Source: Bufo bufo (lineage: Eukaryota > Chordata > Amphibia > Anura > Bufonidae). From it: 64,000 nucleotides of DNA. Location: positions 265,836,460-265,900,459 of the forward strand of contig NC_053391.1 of the NCBI RefSeq assembly GCF_905171765.1, read 5' to 3'. Position numbers and translations under genes: made by a program. Under the pieces are notes generated by a model. That model did not search any database, was not told the origin of the DNA, and saw only the letters and a program-made list of their open reading frames with translations. The number at the start of each line of letters is the position of its first letter. The stretch's first letter is position 1. Below, one piece after another: positions 56,725-64,000 of this stretch.

Positions 56725-58932
56725 ATGAGGCAAACATCTAATAAGGGACGCGGTCATGGTCATGGTGGTGGTGGTGTTGGTGAAGCCTCTGGTGCAGGGA
56801 GAGGACGTGGCCGTCCTACTGAACCTACTACCTCAGGTCCCAGTAGCCGCCAGAATCTACAGCGATATTTGGTCGTGCTTAATGCCGTTCTAAGGATGGT
56901 AAGGCCTGAGCAAGTACAGGCGCTAGTCAATTGGGTGGCCGACAGTGGATCCAGCACGTTCACATTATCTCCCACCCAGTCTTCTGCAGAAAGCGCACAG
57001 GTGGCACCTGAAACCCATGCCCATCAGTCTGTCACATCACCCCCATGCATATCGGGGAACCTGTCTGAGCCTCAAGTCCTGCAGTAGTCTCTTATGCTGT
57101 TTGAAGACTCTGCTGGCAGGGTTTCCCAAGGGCATCCACCTAGCCCTTCCCCAGGGATGGAAGACATAGAATGTACTGACTCACAACCACTTATGTTTCC
57201 TGATGAGGACATGGGAATACCACCTCAGCACGTCTCTGATGATGACGACAAAACTGCTGTGTCTTTCTGCAGTGTGCAGACCGAAAAGGAGGTCAGGGAG
57301 GAAGACTTCGTGGAAGACGATGCAGGGGACGATGAGGTCCTAGACCCCACATGGAATGAAGGTCGTGCCACTGACTTTCAGAGTTCGGAGGAAGAGGCAG
57401 TGGTGAGACCGAGCCAACAGCGTAGCAAAAGCGGGAGCAGGGTGCAAAAGCAGAGCAGCCCTCGCCAGAACAGTTCGCCTGCTACTGGCCACCATCACCA
57501 GGGACCGAGCACACCAAAGGCAGCTTCAAGGAGTTCCCTGGCATGGCACTTCTTCACACAATGTGCTGACGACAAGACCTGGAGTGGTTTGCACGCTGTG
57601 CCATCAGAGCCTGAAGCGAGGCATTAACGTTCTGAACCTTAGCACAACCTGCATGACCAGGCATCTACATGCGAGACACGGGCTGCAGTGGAGTAAGCAC
57701 CTTCAAAACCAAGAAAGGCCCCTCCTGCTCCCTCTTCTGCTGCTGCCTCCGCCTCTTCCTCCGCCTCTGGAGGAACGTTGGCACCTGCCGCCCAGCAAAC
57801 AGAGGATGTGCCACCAACAACACCACCTCCGTCACCAAGCATCTCCACCATGTCACACGGAAACGTTCAGCTCTCCATCTCACAAACCTTTGATAGAAAG
57901 TGTAAATTCCCACCTAGCCACCCTTGATCCCTGGCCTTGAATGCCAGCATTTCTAAACTACTAGCCTTTGAAATGCTGTCATTCAGGCTGGTGCAGATGG
58001 ACAGCTTCAAACAGCTCATGTCGCTTGCTGTCCCACAGTACGTCGTTCCCAGCCGCCACTACTTCTCCAGGAGAGCCGTGCCCTCCCTGCACAACCAAGT
58101 ATCGGATAAAATCAAGTGTGCACTGCGCAACGCCATCTGTGGCAAGGTCCACCTAACCACAGATACGTGGACCAGTAAGCACGATGATACGCCTCCCACA
58201 GAGGACAGCTTGTCCTTACCTCTGGGCAGCCTGGCACACATGAGCGACTACATGCTGCAGTGCCTGCGCAACGACAGCAGAGTTGCCCACATTTTAACGT
58301 GTGCTGACTACTGGGTGGCCACCCTGCTGGATCCCCGTTACAAAGACAATGTGCCGTCCTTAATTCCCTCACTGGAGCGTGATCGAAAGATCCGCGACTA
58401 CAGGCGCGCGCTGGTAGACGCGCTTCTGAGAGCATTTCCGACTGATGCCGGGGGACAAGTGGAAGCACAAGGCGAAGGCAGTGGAGGAGGAAGAGGTCAC
58501 CAACGCAGCTGTGTCAGCGCCAGCACCTCAGAAGGCAGGGTTAGCATGGCCGACATGTGGAAAAGCTTTGTCACCTAGCTGCAACAACCGGCCCCAACTG
58601 CTGATATAGAGCGTGTTAGCAGGAGGCAGCATTTCAACAACATGGTGGAACAGTACCTGTGCACACGCCTACACGTACTGACTGATGGTTCTGCCCCATT
58701 TAACTTCTGGGTCTCCAAATTGTCCACATGGCCAGAGCTTGCCCTGTATGCCTTGGAGGTGCTGGCCTGCCCTGCAGCCAGTGTACTCTCTGAACGTGTA
58801 TTTAGCACGGCAGGAGGCATCATTACAAACAGACACATCCACCTGTCCACAGCCAACGTGGACAAGCTCACGTTCATTAAAATGAACCAGGCTTGGATAC
58901 CTCAGGACTTGTCTGTACCTTGTGCAGAATAG
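56725..58932 (+). pseudogene. hAT transposase with BED zinc finger, internally deleted
   Basis: ATG 56725 opens a Gly/Arg-rich N-terminus (KGRGHGHGGGG) and an acidic, low-complexity stretch, with a stop at 57085-57087. The BED finger (SLAWHFFTQC...VCTLCHQS...TRHLHARH) spans a frame change near 57590. From 57937 comes SRRAVPSLHNQ and LTTDTWTS with the first catalytic Asp, then directly LLDPRYKD: the second Asp and the insertion domain are missing. After a stop at 58576-58578 the C-terminal dimerisation region follows (CPAASVLSERVFSTAGG, with the catalytic Glu, to AE and TAG at 58932). Non-functional. Confidence 0.88.
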
Positions 58933-59466
58933 ACAGTTCTAACAGCCTCAACCATCCATCCTTGTACTCAAGTGCACTTATTCCTTTTTTTATTTTTTAT
59001 ATGTCCCAATATTTTGGGGGATACCCCTATGTAAAAATGCTAAATAACACACATCTGTGTTGGCTACCTATTTCTCCTTCGCCGCCGCTTCCACCTAGAC
59101 CGCCACGTGAGCCTACACGGCCACATCCACCCATTCACCGCCTCCTCAACCTCTTCCTCCTACATCATTCCTAATTTTAATTTTTTTAAGGTCTTTTATG
59201 TTTTTTTAATTCATTTCCCTATCCACATTTGTTTGCAGAGCATTTGCCATGCTCTTAAGCACATTTTTCTGGCTTTTGCAGCCCTCTAGCTCTTTCCATG
59301 ACATTTTTACAGCCATTTTAGTGCTCAAAAGTTCGGGTCCCGATTGACTTCAATGGGGTTCGGGTTCGAGGTCAAGTTCGGGTCAAGTTCGAATTTTTTT
59401 TTTTAACTTCGGCCGCACCTGCCGAACCCGGACATCCAGATGTCCGCTCAACTCTAGTAATGTGTG

Positions 59467-60846
59467 TCTTGATTTAATTAGATCTGGTCAGAAAATTAAG
59501 GGATGAACTAGATGTTTGACTAAATACAAAAGTCATTATCTATTTAAGATCTCCTCAAGGTTCTGTCTAAAACATTAGTTAAAGTTTATCTCAAGTAAAT
59601 GAATAAGAAAATATACAGAAAAAAGAGATAAGTGCCTCGACTTTTGTATGGAGTACTAGTGCCATCTAGTGTTAGGGTAACATTACGGTTTAGAGTGTAT
59701 TTTCCCTAGGGTAGGTTCTATTAGTTAAAAAAATGAGGTCACTAGTTAATGATAAAACTTGACCAAGCCCTTTCTAACATAGGATAAAAAGATGGTATGG
59801 GCTGAAAGGAAAAAGAAAAAGTCATCATCAGAAAACCATCAAAAGGGAGAAGACCATCATCAGAGAACCTTCATCTTCAGATCAGGAAGCAAACCATCAT
59901 CAGATCATCTGGAAGAAACATCTTAATCCATCAGATCCAGCCCTGACCACCTTTTCAGTCATTGGAGGCAGCCATCTTAGAACCATTGAAACAGATTTCT
60001 GCTAGCTGACATTTTGATATAGTATAACCTTACCTATCTTTTATAGGATAATTAATTAATATAATATATATCTATATATATTCAATTAACCATACCTTGT
60101 GTATAGTATCTGTTTTGGAATAAGATTGGGGTGTACCTGCAGCATCATCCTGAAAATTAATCCAATACAGGGAGATTGAAAATATACTGGTGAAAACACG
60201 GTATTATCTCCAAGGAATTAAATTCAGTTCTAGAGAGGTATGGTTGATTATGTATATATATCTGTATAGATAAAAGATAAACCAGATTTGGGTTTAATCA
60301 GACATTTGTCAGCTGAGAGAAATCGAGTATCAAATTGATGTAAAATATAATTGAAGGGTATTGTTATAATAAGGCATAATTGTGTATATATATATATACT
60401 CTCAATTATTATTTTTTACTTTCTCACTATTTTGCATATCATTGATTGAATTTCAATTGTCACCAATTTTATTATATATATTATTTTGCACAAAAAATTC
60501 AATTCAACGCAGATCAAGAGCTTGGTTTAGCTTGGTATTTATGATAGTAGATTAGAATCTCCTTCATTACAGATTCTAATTTATTCACATAAATAATATA
60601 GACTGTCAATCGGAGACAGCATAAATATTCTGACAAGATGTTTTATTTTGGAAAACACTGTGCATTTCAGTTCTTGAGTTGAGCATAACTATATTTCAGC
60701 ATTATCAGTAATTTGTGTGTTCTTTTGCCTTGAAAATCCAAGCAAATAGACCTCTAGTGCAATTCCCTTAAAATATCGCATATCGTTATCGCAATATTTA
60801 AAGCCCTAATCGCAATCACACAAAATTCCCATATCGTGCAGCCCTA
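59467..60846. other. Outer hAT, right non-coding part
   Basis: AT-rich. Contains 'accatcatcagagaa' type repeats at 59820-59910 and TATATA runs (60055-60080, 60390-60400). No protein recognised. Confidence 0.45.
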
Positions 60847-60980
60847 TTAAAAACTATACTTTCCAAGCCTATAGACCTTACTTTACCTATTAAAGATCTA
60901 TGAAGGACAGTATCAAAAGCCTTAGCAAAATCCAGAAATACTACATCCACAGCCGTCCCTCTGTCCAGGCTACTATTCAC

Positions 60981-62057
60981 CTATTCATAAAAACAAATCA
61001 GGTTAGTCTGACAACTTCTGTCCTTGGTAAACCCATGTTGGTTATCACTTATAATATTATTTACAGTTACATACTCCTGTATATAGTCCCTTAAGAGTCC
61101 TTCAAACATTTTTCCCACAACAGAAGTTAAAGTAACTGGTCTATAATTACCTGTGAAGGACCTTGATCCTTTTTTGAATATAGGCACCACGTTTGCCCTG
61201 CGCCAATCACTTGGCACTGTACCAGTACCTAAAAAATCTTTAAAAATTATAAACAAGGGCACAGCAATGACTGAACTGAGCTCTTTAATTACAGTAACAT
61301 TTCCAACAAGCTTTACATCATTAGAAATTACCAGATCCAACAGAGCATTGCCCCTAGTGGGAGCTTCTACAAACTGGCCCATATATTGGTCCTGCAGTAA
61401 GTTGAGGAATTTTCTCCCCTTTGCGGTTGAGGCAGAATCATGACCCCAGTCAATGTCTGGGAAGTTAAAATCTCCCATTATGACCACTGTACCAGCCTGT
61501 GCAGCACGCTCTATTTGGTTATACAGTTGCGTTTCTATCTCCTCTGTGATGTTAGGGGGTCTATAGATTACACCAAGTATTATTTTTTCAGTGTTTATTT
61601 CCCTTTGAACTTCCACATCCTCACCCACAATTGCCTCTTTCCCATTTGTCTTCAGATCACTCCTCACATACAGGCACACGCCACCGCATTTTCTATTGAC
61701 CCTGTCTTTCCTAAATAGTGTAAAACCCTCAATATTAACATCTCAGTCATGTGAAGAATCCAACCATGTCTCAGCCACACCAACTACATCTATGTGTTCT
61801 TCTAGTACCATAGCCTCCAGCTCCCTCATTTTGCTTGCTATATTTCTGGCATTTGTGAAAATACATTTTAAATTACTATTACCTGTAAAGTAAATATCTG
61901 GGATTTTTGGGTTACCTTGGTTGATGTTTATATGTAACAGGTTCTTGTTACCAGCAGTTGTATTTTTCTTCGGTGTATAGTTCTGCCCAGTCTTCTCCCT
62001 ACTTTTCTCACTAACCCCAGTCCCCACTAAATCCGCACTGTCCCCCATATATCCCAC
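60981..62057 (-). pseudogene. L2/CR1-like ORF2: endonuclease and start of RT
   Basis: From 62057: LKCIFTNARNIASKMREL, VVGVAETWLDSSHD, a single stop near 61745, then GGVCLYVRSDL, ILGVIYRPPN, VVIMGDFNFPDIDW and RGNALLDLVISND (endonuclease). About 230 residues are then missing, and the text jumps to FKDFLGTGTVPSDWRRANVV, NYRPVTLTSVVGK and HGFTKDRSCQTNL (RT start). The hAT cuts in at 60854. Confidence 0.88.
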
Positions 62058-62328
62058 TCTCTATCTACACTATCTATCCCCTTATTAGTATGATCCCCCA
62101 CCCTCCCCCCAGATCCTAGTTTAACAGTTCCTCAGTCATCTGACCATTTTTTCCCCCAGGGCAGTTGCACCCTCCTCCTTAAGGGGAGCCTGTGGAGCCT
62201 GTAACCGACAGAGAAGTCGGCCAAGTTCTCCATGAACCCAGGCACTTCCTGCACCAGCTTCTGAGCCACTTATTTAACTACCTAATCTGTTGTCTCTCTA
62301 GTGACGCTTGTGGCACTGGTAGTATTTC

Positions 62329-63081
62329 TTAAAACACTACCTTGGAGGTCCTGGACTTGAGCTTCTCTCCTAGTTCCCTAAAATCATTTTTAAGGATCTT
62401 CCATCTCCCCCTGACTTTATCATTGGTGCCAATGTGTACCATGACCGCAGGGTCTTCCCCAGCTCCACCCAGCAATCTGTCAATCCGATCCGCATCATGC
62501 CGAACTCGAGCACCCGGAAGACAACACACTATTCGGCATTCAGGGTCTCGGCGACAGATGACCCTGTCTGTCCTCCTAATAATAGAGTCCCCTACCAGCA
62601 GCATCTGTCTAACCTTTGCTGAACTTCTTTTCCCATCCTTCCTGCAGGGGGCATCCTCCTGGTTGCTAGGAGAAAGGCCCGGCTGCATTATTGCTGGCCG
62701 TGGGATTTCATCCCTAATATCAGCCAAACAGGCAAATTTACTAGGGCGTTCCAGCTCCGGACTAGCATCCCTGGCACTTTTCCCTCTACACCTTCTTCCT
62801 ACATTAACCCAACTGCTGACCTGATAGTTCTGATCTTGCCCTCCTCCTCCCACCTCCATTTCACTGACCTCAGTCAGTGCCTGCAGAGTAAGGTCTAAGC
62901 TTCTCTCCAGGTTTGCAATGCCCCTAAGTATTTCAACCTGCTTATTTAGATCCAAGATCTAGGCTTCCAAATATGCAAAATGATTGCATCTAGTGCAAAT
63001 GTATTCACCCTCGAATGGCTCTTCAAGGCACGCATACATAGCACAGGACACACACTTAGTAGCATTGTCCATGGAGCACAT
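62329..63081 (-). pseudogene. L2/CR1-like ORF1: zinc-finger and esterase-type protein, one stop
   Basis: ATG at 63081 starts MCSMDNATKCVSCAMYACLE, then EYICTRCNHF: a CxxC...CxxC zinc-finger-like module. A TAG follows at about 62959, then LDLNKQVEILRGIANLERSL (short coiled coil). The C-terminal half has MLLVGDSIIRRTD and MVHIGTNDKVRG, the GDS and GTND blocks of the SGNH-hydrolase (esterase) domain known from CR1-type ORF1 proteins. Apart from the stop the frame is continuous. The esterase role in the LINE cycle is unclear. Confidence 0.85.
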
Positions 63082-63218
63082 GTTTAAATGGGGATGAACA
63101 GCAAAGAAGGAAAACAGTAAATATGAGTTAGATTTAGACCATGTCTGCTGTAGTTGGAGCAGGAGACAGGGTCTACCTGGAGTAGGCTAAACGACTGAAC
63201 CCGAGGCAGGCTAGATGG

Positions 63219-64000
63219 TCGTTGTTTTTTTAACTTCAATTTCACTATCACTTATCATCCGGAAGTTAAGAACGTCAAGGCTGATGCCTTGTCACGTAGT
63301 TTTCCTGGAGGTGGTGATTTTTAAAATCCAAGTCCTATACTGGCGGAAGGGGTGGTGATATCCGCTCTATACCCTGACCTAGAGGTGAAAGTATTAGAGG
63401 CTCAGGGAGACGCACCAGATTCTTGTCCCTCTGGGAAATTTTTTATGCCAGCAGAATTGCGGCACAAGGTGTTTGAGGAACATCACTGTCGACCTCATCT
63501 CTCGTAGATTCTGATGGCTGGGGTTGCGTAAGTGTGTTGAGAACTATGCATCGGCCTGTGTTACCACACGCGCTAAGGTGACACATACTCGGCCTTCCAG
63601 ATCTCTACTTCCGATTTTATCACAGATCTGCCTAATTCGTCAGGAAAAGCAGTTATTTTGGTGGTAGTTGATCATTTTTGTAAAATGGTGCATTTTATTG
63701 CATTACCTGGCCTACCTAATGCTAAAACACTTGCACAAGTGTCTGTTGACAACATTGTGAAACTTCATGGCATTCCCTCTGAACGTGGTTTTGGATGGTG
63801 GGACTCAGTTTGTGTCTAGATTCTGGAAGGCGTTCTGTACTCGGCTGGGGGTACTACTGTCTTTCTTCGGCTTTTCAATCTCAGTCGAGCGGACAGACGC
63901 AGCGCACTAATCAGAGTCTGGAGACTTACTTAAGATGTTTTGTCTCTGAGAACCATGAGGAGTGGTCCTCGTTTTTGTCCCTGGCAGAGTTTGCCATAAA
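63219..64000 (+). pseudogene. Ty3/gypsy RNase H end and integrase (continues outside)
   Basis: FNFTITYHPEVKNVKADALS is the RNase H end and junction. After stops, MPAELRHKVFEEHH is the start of the integrase region, then DFITDLPNSSGKAVILVVVD with the first catalytic Asp, HFIALPGLPNAKTLAQV and LDGGTQFVSRFWKAF with the second. The third acidic position lies in the frameshifted SVERTDAAH stretch. At least five frame changes or stops. It is the downstream part of the element starting at 48586. Confidence 0.85.

Larger units (their letters stand above)
54841..59458 (+). mobile_element. Probable inner hAT with tandem array and transposase relic
   Basis: The right end GTCCGCTCAACTCTAGT (ending 59458) is the complement of a TAGAGTTGAGCGGAC-type hAT terminus, preceded by typical GTTCGGGT blocks. 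Eight-base flanks TATGTGTG (54833-54840) and AATGTGTG (59459-59466) match at 7 of 8, but the left terminus itself (TACTCAGCGATTC) is a poor match. It contains the 98-bp array and the transposase, so these would belong to the inner element. Tentative. Confidence 0.45.
53353..60846. mobile_element. hAT element, 7494 bp, nested inside the LINE
   Basis: Left TAGGCCTGCACGATAT and right ATCGTGCAGCCCTA are inverted, and subterminal ATATCGCAAT-like blocks recur at both ends. Flanks TTTCAAAC (53345-53352) and TTAAAAAC (60847-60854) are an 8-bp duplication with two mismatches. LINE text continues smoothly across (AAACTATACTTTCC). About 4.6 kb of it seems to be another hAT (54841-59458), leaving about 2.9 kb. 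Confidence 0.85.
51311..63218 (-). mobile_element. L2/CR1-like LINE with ORF1 and ORF2, split by a solo LTR and a hAT
   Basis: Lies on the minus strand inside the gypsy element. 5' end near 63218; ORF1 63081-62329; ORF2 in pieces (62057-60981, 53344-53015, 52046-51692); 3' end ...CAACTACTGTATGTAAC at 51311. Inserts: hAT 53353-60846 and solo LTR 52047-53014. Without them it is about 3.4 kb. An internal deletion in ORF2 between the endonuclease and RT (within 60981-61679) shortens it. Confidence 0.88.

Noticed and set aside
56725..58932. Domesticated host ZBED-type gene
   Set aside because: Two in-frame stops, two frame changes and loss of the central catalytic part show a decayed transposase; it also lies inside an element with termini and duplications.

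Overview
The window reads as non-coding, repeat-dominated DNA from an amphibian, most likely a frog or toad (Anura). Evidence: MITEs with TTAAAGG termini and TTAA ends of the kind known from Xenopus (T2/Kolobok type); several Tc1/mariner families; CR1/L2- and L1-type LINEs; Ty3/gypsy LTRs; and many hAT elements with TAGnGATGAGCG-like ends. No convincing host gene was found. The best host-exon candidate is a 196-bp open segment at 43061-43256 on the minus strand, in a repeat-poor stretch. No rRNA, tRNA or CRISPR was seen. The species cannot be named.

Layout. 1-1.55 kb: start of a minus-strand gypsy element and an LTR. 1.55-4.74 kb: an anuran repeat split by a CR1-like LINE (2115-4525). 4.74-6.05 kb: a hAT-like element with a G-rich minisatellite. 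7.93-17.54 kb: a full-length but dead L1 with target-site duplications, split by a 2.5-kb non-autonomous hAT (9076-11543, inside ORF1) and a DD35E Tc1-like transposon with an intact transposase (15635-17191, near the end of ORF2). 17.55-25.44 kb: an older L1 on the other strand, split by a 4.2-kb hAT (18570-22763, itself carrying a DD35E copy, a palindrome and a MITE) and by a third DD35E copy (22972-25059, with a solo LTR in it). 26.39-27.60 kb: a 397-bp long inverted repeat, about 98% identical. 28-34 kb: L2-like LINE pieces, a solo LTR, T2-type MITEs, palindromes and an array of GGCGC hairpins. 35.17-40.19 kb: a 528-bp satellite that received an intact DD37E transposon and a broken DD34E one. 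41.7-45.7 kb: an old mariner, the exon candidate and a decayed Tc1. 47-64 kb: a deep nest, in which a gypsy element (5' LTR 48586-49240, gag, pol; integrase at 63219-64000) was entered by a LINE with an esterase-type ORF1. That LINE was entered by a solo LTR (52047-53014, GATTA duplication) and a 7.5-kb hAT (53353-60846). The hAT appears to hold another hAT with a 16-unit tandem array and a transposase relic.

Most noteworthy. Three hAT-like elements share one plan: a terminal repeat, a GC-rich segment with hairpins, a TGACGTCA-type site, a consensus 5' splice site 70-84 bp further on, a T-rich run, then a long G-rich array. This looks like a mobile promoter/first-exon cassette. Also notable are three DD35E copies within 9.5 kb (two with intact transposases), the intact DD37E copy, eight CTCF-core-like motifs in head-to-head palindromes at 33470-33804, and hammerhead-like motifs in the centre of the long inverted repeat. 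All family assignments come from reading motifs and comparing copies within the window; no database search was run.
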